A stretch of 64,000 nucleotides of DNA, from assembly GCA_038503035.1 (NCBI GenBank), contig JAVSML010001077.1:62001-126000 (forward strand). Direction: 5' to 3'. Shown in pieces: positions 47,766 through 58,077 of the stretch. The notes beneath the pieces were generated by a model, which ran no database searches, had not been told where the DNA came from, and saw nothing but the letters and a program-made list of their open reading frames with translations. The stretch comes from Crocodylus rhombifer. Its lineage: Eukaryota; Chordata; Crocodylia; Crocodylidae. The translations under genes and the position numbers were made by a program. The stretch's first letter is position 1; every line of letters begins with the position of its first letter.

Positions 47766-47849
47766 CCGCCATGAGGGCCAGCCAGGGGTTGCCTGGACAA
47801 AGGTAGCCTCCAGTCCTAGGAGGCACTGCACCAGGGAGACCATTCTCCT

Positions 47850-50265
47850 GGAGCTGCACAACCTCTTCAAACCCCCCACACCAGCTGAGCCAGCTGAACT
47901 CTGGCCCCAGCATGTGAGGAAGGAGGGCCACCAGCAACTGTACCCAGAAGAAGATGCAGAGTAATCGAAGTGGACAGTTCCCTCCTAAGGAGGACAGTAG
48001 GACTGTGCAAAGCTTTGGGTGCTGATTTGGTTTGGAGGGATTTGGCCTGATACAGCAGCCGAATCTCTGAATCCAAATTGAATTGGGGGACCAATAAAAA
48101 AGTCTGAATCAATTTGAAGCCTCTAAATCAATTCGGAAAAGATTCAGAGAGCTTTGGAGAGATTCAGACATTTGGGTAGGTCCCTGCTCACCACTGGAAA
48201 AAGCTAGACCCAGACTCCGTGCTGATAAGTAGGGGGCAGGAGGGGAAGGGCTGGAGGAGGGGGGAGGGAACCATGGGACACCCACCAGGCCCCATCCCCT
48301 GCCTGCTCTCCCAGCCCCTCTGAGTGCCCCCCCTACCCCTGCCCACTCTCCCAGCCCCGTCAATGGCTGCTCCACCTGGCCCCAGCGTCCCTGCTCTTTA
48401 CAAAAAAAAAAAGGAAAAAAGCCCTGCACTCACCAGCTGCTGTAGTGACTGCTGTGGGGCTTTTGGGAGCTCGTGGCAGAGCCTCCCCATGCAGCATGGG
48501 GCAGTGGGGATTGCCCCCCCCCCGGCAGAAGCCAGTGAGTGTGGGGCTTTTTTTTTTTTTTTTTAAAGGTCCGGGAAGCTGGGGCTGGACGGGGAAGTCA
48601 TTGATGGGGCTGGGAGAGTGGGTGGGGGATGGGACCTGTTTGATTTGACTGATTCGACGGTGGCCAAATCTCTAAATCAATTGAAGACAGTGATTCAAAT
48701 CACCGAATCAAATCACTGTCCACTGAATTGGCCGAATATGAATATGAATCTGAAGCAAATACTAGCCGCTTCGCACAGGCGTTGGGGATAGAGGGCCCGA
48801 TCTGTCAGCCCGACCCTGTAGCCCATGCGGTCTGCTGCCTCCCTGGGGCTTGTGTCCATGATGTGACTGAGAGGATCCCTAAACTTATCCAGCCCTCAGA
48901 CCACCATCCCATGCTACTTATCCACGTGGGCACAAATGACATGGCTCAGAGCAATCCTGGTTGGGTCATGCGTGACTACAGGACTCTGGGGGCTGGGCTC
49001 AGGGGTCTGGGGGCTCAGGTGGTTTTTTCCTCAATCCTTCCTGTCACAGGTCACAGCCCCTGGACGGATAGGTGCATTGGTGAGGTGAACAGGAGACTCT
49101 GGTGATAGTGCTACTGCAAGGGCTTTGGCTTTTTTGACCACACTGCACATTTCAGTGAGAGAGGTTGTGGACTGTTGGGAAGGGATGCCCCCCACCTCAC
49201 CTGGAAAGGGAAGAAGCTCTTCTCGACCAGAATGGCTGACCTACTTAACAGGGCTTTAAAGTAAGATCACTGGGGGACGGGAGGTCTATCCACAGTTCTA
49301 AACCAGATCATGCCAATCACAGCAGTAACAGCTTAGGTACCCCAAGGGAACCCACTCCTATGAGAGCCCAAGGAAAGGTTATGTCCCATCACATAAGCAA
49401 ACCTAGGGCTTTCCATGGCAGACTTCACTGCCTGTACACAAATGCCAGGGGCTTGGGTAACAAGCAAGAGGAGCTGGCCCTTCTCCTGACCGATAATGAT
49501 TATGACCTTGTAGGGATAATGGAGACCTGGTGGGACTCCTCCTATGACTGGTCGTTAGGTGTAGAAGGCTATACCCTCTACAGAAGAGATTGTATTGGGA
49601 AGAGGTTTGGGAGTGTAGTCTTGATTGACCACACAAATGAACATGAGCCCCTAGTGTGATGCTGTAGTTGGCAAAGCAAACCGAACTCTGGCATGCATCT
49701 ACTAATGTATCTTGAGCAAAACCAGGGATGTCATCCTCCTGATTTACTCTGCCTTAGTGAGGCTGCAGGTGGAGTACTGCATCCAGTTTTGGGCCCCTCA
49801 CTTCAGGAGGGATGTGGATAAGCTCAAGAGAGTCCAGAGGAGAGCCACATATATGATCAAAGGCCAAGAGAACAAGTCTTACGTGGAGAGGCAGAGGGAC
49901 ATGGGACTCGTCAGCCTGGCAAAGAGAGGGCTCAGCGGGGACTTGGTGGTTGCCTATAAGTATATAAGGGGGGGGTGCATCAGGATCTGGGAGAACAGTC
50001 GTTCACCAGGGCTTCCCAAGGGATAATGGCCACAAACTTCTAGAAGGCCGATTCAGACTCGATATAAGGAAGAACTTCTTTACAGTCTGAGTCTGTAAGG
50101 AACAGATTCTCCCCCAGAGGTGGCTACTCTGGACTCATTGAAAACGCATTTGGATGTTTATCTTGCTGGGATCATCTGATCCCTGCAGACTTCCTGCCTC
50201 TAGCAGGAGGGCTGGACTTGATCTCACGAGGCCCCTTCCAGCCCCTAATGTCTATGAAATCTATT
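47850..50265 (+). mobile_element. CR1 LINE with ORF1 esterase and ORF2, internally deleted and interrupted
   Basis: The left part (to 48002) ends with a VDSSLLRRT-like block, the counterpart of the SGNH esterase GDS motif. Homology resumes at 48779 with GIEGPICQPDPV, CCLPGACVHDV and HVGTNDMAQ (SGNH block III, G-x-N-D), and a RDAPHLTWKGKK block near 49190 (block V His). ORF2 begins near 49380 with the endonuclease (LYTNARGLGNKQEELALLLT, METWWDSS). At about 49630 it jumps directly to the RT C-terminal region ([16 protein letters not shown]), so about 1.5-2 kb of endonuclease and RT is deleted. The 3' end is GGCCCCTTCCAGCCCCTAAT and TCTATGAAATCTATT. The left border is approximate. Confidence 0.85.
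48003..48778. mobile_element. DNA element inserted in CR1 ORF1
   Basis: It begins CTGTGCAAAGCTTTGGGTGC and ends, in reverse, CTGTGCGAAGCGGCTAGTAT. Flanking regions just inside both ends are rich in GATTTGG, GATTCA and AATCAATT motifs, partly in inverted order. The middle (about 48200-48640) is GC-rich with A and T runs. A 10-bp hairpin (GACAGTGATT/AATCACTGTC) lies near 48685-48719. CR1 coding homology stops and resumes at its borders. The flanks CAGTAGGA and GCGTTGGG agree poorly, so the target duplication is uncertain; hAT affinity is a guess. Confidence 0.65.
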
Positions 50266-51230
50266 AAAACAGAATTTCAAGTTTTTCATTTCCCATCTTC
50301 CATTTTCATTATTTGGCCATTAATCAATTAATGCACTGAAATTGTTATTCTTCTTATGGCTAATATGTTCAAACAAATAGGAATTAATCCCTGAGTGATG
50401 TCTTGGTAAAGACACCTACAATAAGCCTTTTCATTAGTTCCAACAAGTGATACTGCATCAGTGCAGCTACCAGTAAATCCCTAACCAGTGAAGGACAATA
50501 TGGAAAAAGATGTCAATAGAAGGAGTTATGTGATAGAGTCAGGAGTGTGGTTTGGGACAGATCTTCAAAGGGGGCTTTGTCCACAAATGAGGCTTGTGCT
50601 TGTAGTTTGCCCATATGAGTGTCTATATACCTAAAGGTATGTGCATAAAATGGGACTATGTTATGTAAACACGTCCTTTTTGTGTTACCAGAATTTGAGA
50701 AGAACAAACAAAGTAAAGAGCAGGATGTGTTCCCAGATGGACTGATAATGTAACTAAATTAAGAAAGAAGAGACATGGGGTTGATTCCAGAAAGTGGGAA
50801 GCAAGGTCTTTTAGACAAAGCCTGAGTTGGGTAGTCAAAATGTTCTAGCTGCAGAATGGGTATGACTGGAATGGAGAGGCCTTCATGAAGTTTTGGAATG
50901 AGCATATTAATGCTTAGTACCCATATATCACTTGACTTTTCCAAAGACTTGTGCGAATATAAACTGATGCTTGTTAACTCCCTTTGACAAGGGTGAGAAG
51001 GGATGAAAATGCAAGAAATACAATGATTTCCCTTTTAAAAACAGGGAAACCTATAAGTTTGATGATGAAAAATCATGTAATCGCTGGATTTGATTCTGAA
51101 TTATTGCACACCAGTGTAATCTAGTGACCCATGAGATCACTGGTTCTCCGAGTCAGACCCAGGGATTACATGATTTACTCAGTACTGCGATGTTGGCAAG
51201 CAAGAGAATTGGGTAACAAAACCATAAATA
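50266..51230. other. Intergenic, no gene seen
   Basis: AT-rich sequence between repeats. Confidence 0.45.
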
Positions 51231-51480
51231 AAGTGGGGGTTGGTAACCTACAGCCTACAGGCTAATTCTAGCCTGCCAAGAAGTTTCATCCAGACCACAG
51301 AACCAAGAGGTCAGCAACAAGTTGACGGCAAGGTCATTATTGCAGTGGGTCACAAGCAAAACAGCAGCACGTTAGCAGTTGGGGAAGTGGCAGCAGCAGT
51401 CAGTTCACAAGCAGTGGCCTGCCTTGAACTGAGCTGCATTATTTCAGCTTGCTGCTCCTAAAAGGTTTTGATTGTAGCAG
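51231..51480 (+). mobile_element. hAT left-end fragment
   Basis: GTGGGGGTTGGTAACCTACA and the following GCC...CTAGCC text resemble the left terminus of hAT elements that start CAGGGGTTGGCAACCT. No right terminus was found. Confidence 0.45.
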
Positions 51481-51530
51481 GGCACTTATGCCTGCCACTT
51501 TGAGCTTAAGTGGGGACAAGTGTGACAGGG

Positions 51531-53262
51531 TACTGGATGTGTCTACCACTTTAAGAGGTCAGGCACCCTGTTGAGCCATGGGCAGATGGAGGTCAGGGCT
51601 AATTGCTGAGTCAGCTGACCCAGGGGGCCGGCAGGTGAGGCTAGGCCTAATCAAAGGAGTCACTTGATTGAAGGGAGTCACCTGATTGGAAGAGGGCTGG
51701 GTTTAGACAAGGTAAAAACCCAGACCATGAGAGCTGGGCTAGCATATCATCTTGGGAGCTGGTGTAGAAACATCACCCAGCGGGAAAACTGCAGCTCCTG
51801 CATGCCAGCATGGAGAATGATATCTGGAGGTCTGGGTAGGAACTAAGGGGATGGAGGAGGCTCCTGGGGACCCAGTGTGGGGTTCAGAGCCCTGAGAAAG
51901 TGGCTGAGTGCCTAGGACCTGTTCAGAGGAGGGCTCAAGGCAAGCCCAGAAGGGAGGGTCCTGGGTACATAGGGACTTTGTGAGAGGCCAGGAGGGGCTT
52001 GGATGAACCCAGAGAAGGAAGGGGCTGCAGTAAGAAAGACTTATGGAGGGCTCCAAGCCCACAGAGAGAGGAAGAGAAAGTGACCCATGGAAGAGCCCAA
52101 GTGGGCAGACCCACAGAGAAGAAAGGGCTGGTAGTTGGAGGACAGACCCTGGGAACCTCAACTGGCCTATATTGGGGCCAACGCCCAAGAGGGGCCAAAG
52201 GATGAGAGAACCCACCACGAGAGACGGCCAGAGCAGGGCGAGCCTGGAGTCTTGACTGGCCTGGAGGTTGCATCAGGGCCTAGGAGAGGCACAGCGTGCG
52301 GCCCAGGGTGATGATGGCTGGTAAGGGTCTGAGAGTGAGCTGAGGGCCAGATATGGAGGACTCGGATGAGAGATGGAGCCAGGGCCAGGGAGTCCAGTGG
52401 TTAGCAGCCCAGGAGGGCCAGGAGCCCAGAGAGGGATGTGTAAGACCAGAAAGGTTTGGAAACCTGATCCTAGGTAACACCTAAAACTGCCTCCTACTGG
52501 AGTTGGTTGGTATGGTTGGGCTGCCTGTGGTGGGGCAGCCTTCATGAAATGCCATATATGGACCACTACAGGGAAATGTGAGGATGGGGCACCGGAAAGC
52601 TTCAGTTCCCACTGCCTTGTGGGTGACCCTGGGGCCAGGGAAGGCTGGGACTACGTGGGTCTTGTGGCCCAGGGAGGGGCCAGCAACAGGCGGGGGGCAG
52701 GAAATGAAGAAATAACAGGGACCAGAAAGAGGGCTGACAGTCCAGAGAGGGGCCAAGAGAGATCAAGGGGCCTGGTAGCCCGTGACTGGTTGAGTGAGAC
52801 CAAGGGGTCTGAGGGCCTAGAGAGGGGCCAGAGGAAAGACCAAGGGGTCTGGCAACCAGAGTGGGGCTGAGAGGCTGAGAAGTCAGAAGACCCAGTGAGG
52901 GGTTGTGTCAGCAATGGGTAGTATATCTGTAAGGATGCCATCTGTGAGGATGCCATCTGTGAGGCACGGGGCGTGGTGTAGGGGTGGATTTGGAGGCACG
53001 CAGTTAGCCCTTAAGGATCGAGGTGCTGTTTGGGGGCACAGTTCTGGAATGAGGCCCAGTGAGGGGCCTGGGCACAGGTAGAGGCCGACGGGAATTCAGT
53101 GGAACCAGGCCACGCAAAGACCTGTAGGCAGCCTTGCTATGATCATATTTACCATCAAAGCATAGTGGGTGAGATGGAAAGGTGCCTAGGGATGGAATGA
53201 GGCACGGTCGCGGAGCCTCCAGGGGAATGTCACAGCCACCCCTGGGACCCAACCCTGTGACA
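51531..53262. repeat. LTR-like purine-rich unit bounded by TGTGACAGGG and CCCTGTGACA
   Basis: 1.73 kb that starts TGTGACAGGGTAC and ends ACCCTGTGACA. It is very rich in GGG and AGAG, with internal tandem similarity: a GAYCAAGGGGYCTG core at about 52761, 52798 and 52838, each associated with AGAGGGGCCA or AGTGGGGCTGA text. AGGATGCCATCTGTG is duplicated at 52932-52961. Only chance frames are present. No target duplication was found, so solo LTR is a hypothesis; the ends resemble those of 29493-29988. Confidence 0.5.
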
Positions 53263-53321
53263 CTGATCCTTGCCATAGAGTATCCTTCCCATTCATTTGG
53301 ATGTTTTTCCAATTATTAGTC

Positions 53322-54600
53322 TAGATTTCATAGACTTTCATAGATGTCATAGATTTCATAGACATTAGGGGCTGGAAGGGGCCTCGTGAGATCATTGAGT
53401 CCAGCCCCCACCCCCCCCATAGGCAGGAAGTCAGTTGGGATCAAGTGACCCCAGCAAGAAATACATCCACATGTTTTTTGAAAGAGTACAGAGTAGGTCC
53501 CTTCTAAGGGGAGTTTGTTCCGGGCCCTGGACACTCGCATCATAAAGCACTTTTTTCTTATGTCTAGGCTAAATTGGCCTTCCTTGAGTTTACCGCAGTT
53601 ATCCCTTGGCGAGAACAGCTGTTCTTCCAAGTCCTGATGTACCCCTCTTATATAATAGTAGGCTGCCACCAAGTCCCCGCTGAGCCTCCTCTATTCCAGA
53701 CTGAAGAATCCCAAGTCCCTCAGCCTCTCCTTGTATGGCCTGCCCTCTAGGCCTTGGATCATATGAGTGGCTCTTCTCTGGACTCTCTCAAGCTTCTCCA
53801 CATCCTTCCTGAAGTGGGGGGGGGGCCAATACGGGAAGCAGTACTCAAGCTGCAGTCTCACCAGGGCCAGGTAAAGCGGGAGGATGACTTCCCTTGTTTT
53901 GCTTGAGATGCATTGGTGGATGCACACCAGAGTTTGGTTTGCTTTGCCAGCCACAGCACCATATTGGTGGCTCATATTCGTTCTGTGGTCAATCAGGGCC
54001 CCCAAGTCCCTTTCAGTTGTGGTGCTAGTGAACGTAGTACTGCTGATCCTGTAAGTACGTTGAAGGTTCTTCCTACCAAGGTGCAGCACCTTACACTTCT
54101 CTACATTGAAGGCCATCAGGTTTTGGTTGGCCTACCGTGAGAGTGTATCCAAGTCGGCCTGTATTCCCAGCCTGTCCTGTGGTGTGACCACCCTCCCCTG
54201 ATAATTTGGTATCATCCACAGATTTTGCCAGGTCATATCTGATTCCCAAATCCAGATTGTTAATGAAGATATTAAAGAGTACTGGCCCAAGTATTGAACC
54301 CTGAGGGACTCCACTAGTACTCTTTGGGTCCAACCCCGTAGTCAGTTACCTAGCCATCGGATTGTGAGATGATCAAGGCCACAGTTCCCCAGCTTAGCCA
54401 TGAGTTCATCAGGGGAACTAGGTCAAAGGCTTTTGTGAAATCCAGATATATGAGGTCCACATCATCTCCTTTGTCCAGGGCATGTGTTACCTGATCATAG
54501 AAGGAGGTGAGGTTGGTCAGGCAAGACCTGCCAGTCACAAAGCCATGTTCGTGGGCATTCAGGTGCTTGCCTTCCCTTAGACTGGTGTTGTTCAGCAGTC
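53322..54600 (-). mobile_element. CR1 LINE fragment, minus strand
   Basis: 5'-truncated CR1 read leftward. The RT begins near 54600 with an [20 protein letters not shown] segment, then [34 protein letters not shown] and a decayed catalytic box (SVDDTKLSG instead of FADDTKL). [29 protein letters not shown] and VQRRATHMIQGLEGRPYKER follow, to the 3'UTR. The tail consists of several TCTATGAAA/TCTATGACA units (53327-53363). It retains long uninterrupted stretches (for example 54116-53691, 141 codons) and is one of the better preserved CR1 copies here, yet it has frame breaks. Confidence 0.92.
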
Positions 54601-55129
54601 TTGTTCAGCAGCGGGTTGCAAAGTGATCAGTTCTGAATAACAATAAACAAGCAGACAGTAAAAAACCCAACCAAACATGAGGGCTAACCATTGTGAAGAA
54701 AGTGCAGAATAAGAGCAGATATACTGCTTACAGTGGACTGGTTTTATGCTTAATCATTTTTCCGTAGAGCATACCATTACATTTCAGGCAACTAAGGGCC
54801 AGATTTTCAAGGAATCTAAACCTGCAGATAAGTGCTTACTGGGATTTAAAAAATTATTCAGACACTGTTGAAAATTGCACTTTGTGCCTATCTTAAAGCA
54901 TATAATACCTATAAATATCTGGTCCTGAAAGTTTTGGGTAAATTATATTTAATTGCCATTAAGACCTATCAGGACTCATTTTATAATCCAATCTTATAAT
55001 ACAAACTTAAGGGGACACTTGATAAAATTAAAGATGCCAAAATTGGAGCAAATAAATATATATGTAATTTACAGCTGAGGAACTCACGGTTACAGTCTAA
55101 TATCAAAACAAATAATTTAGACTCTAGAG
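54601..55129. other. Intergenic, no gene seen
   Basis: AT-rich sequence with nothing recognised. Confidence 0.45.
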
Positions 55130-55440
55130 AAGTGATTCTCAGCTAGGGTACTGCAGCACCCTGGGGTGACATCAGATCCTTTCAAGGGTGCCTTGGGTTG
55201 CCATGCAATGTTAGCACTATTAGGTGTGCAGACACGATTCACAAGATAAACCCAGAAATTTCAAATAGGAATCCATAATATTAAAAACATCTGGCCTGTT
55301 GTGCTCTTTCTGAGGCCTCTGGAACAAAAGAATTGTTTTATAGTCAAAAGAACGAGTGAAAACTAAGAGCTGACATTTTCCGAGGGTTGCTTGGAGTCTG
55401 ATGGGGTATGTCTTGAGTCTGAAAAGATTGAGAACCACTG
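55130..55440 (-). mobile_element. hAT-family element, reverse copy
   Basis: In minus-strand sense it starts CAGTGGTTCTCAATCTTTTC and ends GAGAATCACTT. CTAGAG adjoins both ends (55124-55129 and 55441-55446), a 6-bp target duplication. It aligns over its whole length to 62208-62507. The 72-codon frame inside is similar to a frame in the other copy simply because the DNA is homologous. Confidence 0.8.
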
Positions 55441-56885
55441 CTAGAGTATGAGATTCATGAAGGGAAGAAATTCTGCAGTTACACGACTAAGTACAATAAT
55501 TCAGTTGTTCTTAATTTTTGTGCTTCTGGTCACCACCTGATGACTAGATAAAAGCCATCTCACGTCAAAATTGCAACTTTTCTTGCAAGCATTTTTGCAA
55601 CTATATATTGCAGGATAGAAAAAAATTGAAAATTGGATATTGTCAACCAGCCTTACACATCATGCAGTAGTGCTCCATCTTCCAGTTGTTTCCAGTTGTT
55701 TCTGGAAGTTTCTGTATCCTTCTTTAAAGCACACCTGATTTTGGCCACAGCTAGAAATAGGATTAGCTAGACAATTGGGGCTTAATTCTTCACTGGCTTT
55801 CATCCATCCCTGCTGGAAGCGAGGGCAAAGTGGGTGTGCAAAGCTGTCTTGCTGATAGTAATGCTTCACACCCACTTGGCATAGGCATGGAGTTGCAGCA
55901 GCATGTCTAGAAGAGAGACTGGACCCATCTTTTTCATGGCACAGTTCATTTCCATAAATGATCTAACTCCTTTCATATGCTGCCGTCTGAGGAAGTCAGG
56001 CAATATAACTGGCGTAGACCTACCTTTCACTTAAACTACACTTTGGGCCAAGTTCTTTACTGATGTGCACTGATGTAAATCTGAAATAACTTCCCTGAAG
56101 TCAGCGGTATTTTCCAGACTGGCCCTGGTGTGAAAGAGAACAGGATCTGACCCTTTGCTCTAACACCCATGTGCGTTCTCAGTACTCAGAGCCCTAACTC
56201 TGCAGTCCAGCTTAGCTGATTGACAGGGTGTGTAAAACCCTACAGCAGCAGCAAGACCCTCTCTTCACAATTCATTTAGTCCCTCTAACTCTCTCACACA
56301 TCGGGCTCAATAAATACTTTTGCTCCAGGCTTTGATAAAGCTGCTACAGCAGCAGGGGCTCTAAAGATCAATACGTTCTGTGGATAACTTTAACCTCTGC
56401 AAGTACCAGCAGAAAGGTGTTGGTTCCATTTATTCAGAAACCAGCTGAATTGGAGGAAGGAAACTTCTCAGAAACAAACATGCTTTAACAGGACTGGGGT
56501 TAGCAACACACTTTCTGTGATATAAAGGTCAAATCCAGATCAGCTCTTTAAGCACCTCCAGTTATGCTCAAGCATGTTTAACAGTCAGATGCCTGGCTCA
56601 GGAGGGTGCTTCAGACAAACAGGGCTAGACACAGCTCTCTCCACAGTCAATGGGGAGAGTGAAATGCCTACAAAGAACAATTCAGAGAGCCCAGATATTG
56701 AGCAGGGAGCCACCTAGAGGCACACAATAGAAAAGAATAAGTACTGGGGTGTGTCTGCACAGGTGTCCTTCTCTGGAGCTTAGGTACCTGGCTCAGAGCT
56801 GCCCAGGCGGCACTTCTGTCCGCTCAGGATGCAGAGCACAAAGTTATTTTATGAGGGTTAGCATGTGGTGGGGCCTAACCTTTTG
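55441..56885. other. Intergenic; one palindromic repeat
   Basis: No gene seen. Contains the amniote palindromic repeat listed at 56044-56152. Confidence 0.45.
56044..56152. repeat. Palindromic amniote repeat
   Basis: GGGCCAAGTTCTTTACTGAT, then TGATGTAAATCTGAAATAAC, then CCCTGAAGTCAGCGG, then GGTGTGAAAGAGAACAGGAT and CTGACCC. This is the diverged form of a hairpin-like repeat (GGTGTAAATCTGGAGTAACT, CACTGAAGTCAATGG) common in birds and reptiles. Confidence 0.6.
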
Positions 56886-57010
56886 GCTAGGGACAGGAGT
56901 TACACATAAGCTGGTTTAAGTGATCAGAAACTGGTTTAAACCTGTAACAGAATAGAAGTTCAGTGAACATAAACCAGTTTCAAAATGGCTGAAACTGGTT
57001 TAAGATAAAC
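56886..57010 (+). repeat. Dispersed repeat with AAACTGGTTTA motifs, copy 2
   Basis: Homologous to 36961-37090. The motif AAACTGGTTT or its complement AAACCAGTTT, and near variants, occurs about six times between 56910 and 57062. No end structure is clear. Confidence 0.7.
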
Positions 57011-57655
57011 CTGTTTGAATGTAGTGTCAGATGACCTAAATCAATTAAAAACTGGTTTATGAAACTTCTGTCCCAAACCCCTTCCTAGTTCAAGTTAAAT
57101 CAGAGTCCCCCAGAATCCCAGCATGCTTTGTAGCCTTGGGCTGGGCTGCACTGCCTGCTACAGAGAGCAGGACTGGCCCCGCCCTTCTGGTTCCTAACTG
57201 AAGCAGTAAGAGCTGGCTGACTGGCCTCACTGGCTGGCTCACGGGCCCTTGCAGGCAGACCCCTGTTGGGGGCTGGGGCTGGAGGGAGAGGAGTTAAACT
57301 TCCCTTCCCCAGAGTACAGAGCTGCCTTGCACTGCTTACTTAGTGCTGGCTGCGAGTGTGGACTACAAATCCCAGAGGCACCTGGAAGCAGGAAGAGGAG
57401 GTGATGAGCAACCCTGCAGAGTCCTTCTGTTGTGAGTCTGTACTGCAAATCCCAGAGACCTCAGGGTCAGCGGGAAGACGAAGAAAACACGCAGCTCATG
57501 CTGGCTATGTGCCAGAGAGTTGAGCTCTGGCACCCTCCGGCTTCTGGCTTGAGCCACTACAGGCAGTGACTGCATTTCCTGAATCAAAAGTGAATGTCTG
57601 TTAATTTGCTTATTGGTTCAATCTTTGCAGTTTAGACTAACCTTAGCCCTCAAGT
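57011..57655. other. Intergenic, no gene seen
   Basis: Locally GC-rich around 57120-57560. The minus-strand frames here have no recognised homology. A CTACAAATCCCAGAG-type phrase recurs at 57363 and as CTGCAAATCCCAGAG near 57441. Confidence 0.45.
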
Positions 57656-57924
57656 CAGGGGTGTCAAACTCACCCTGGGCCTCAGACTGGGTCAGGACTG
57701 CTGGGGCTCCTCCCAGGTTGGATCTGTGGAGCCAGTAGCAGCTGTGGCAAGCCTGGGACTAGGTGATGGCATGGGTCTAGGGGTGGGCATCAGCAAGGGT
57801 TTGGGGGCCTGCTGCTGATGGCCGTGTCTATCAAGGGCCAGAAACTACATTCTGTGGCAGGCCCCACTCCTTAACTTCCAGTAGCCTGCTGGACTACAGG
57901 CAGGGCATATGGTTGACACTCCTG
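57656..57924. mobile_element. Small hAT transposon, 269 bp
   Basis: The left end is CAGGGGTGTCAAACTCACCC; the right end in reverse is CAGGAGTGTCAACCATATGC. Target duplication CCTCAAGT (57648-57655) and TTTCAAGT (57925-57932), 6 of 8. No coding capacity. Confidence 0.85.
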
Positions 57925-57984
57925 TTTCAAGTAATATCCTGGAGAAGAAAGCACTCAGGAAATGGAAACACTGAGCTATAACCT

Positions 57985-58068
57985 CCTCAACCTGGGGGAT
58001 TCATAGTCATATATCCTTCTTCCCAGGGCAGTGCTGTAACCACTGGGAGACAAGGATGTGGGAGCTGT
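57985..58068 (-). repeat. tRNA-derived SINE head
   Basis: The minus strand reads CCCAGTGGTTACAGCACTGC (box A-like) and ATATGACTATGAATCCCCC (box B-like). It is similar in layout to the SINE at 34372-34650. Borders are unclear. Confidence 0.5.
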
Positions 58069-58077
58069 AGTGCATGC

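Noticed and set aside
48728..49659. Host gene with an esterase-like or endonuclease-like product
   Set aside because: The esterase and endonuclease motifs belong to a CR1 retrotransposon with internal deletion, not to a host gene.
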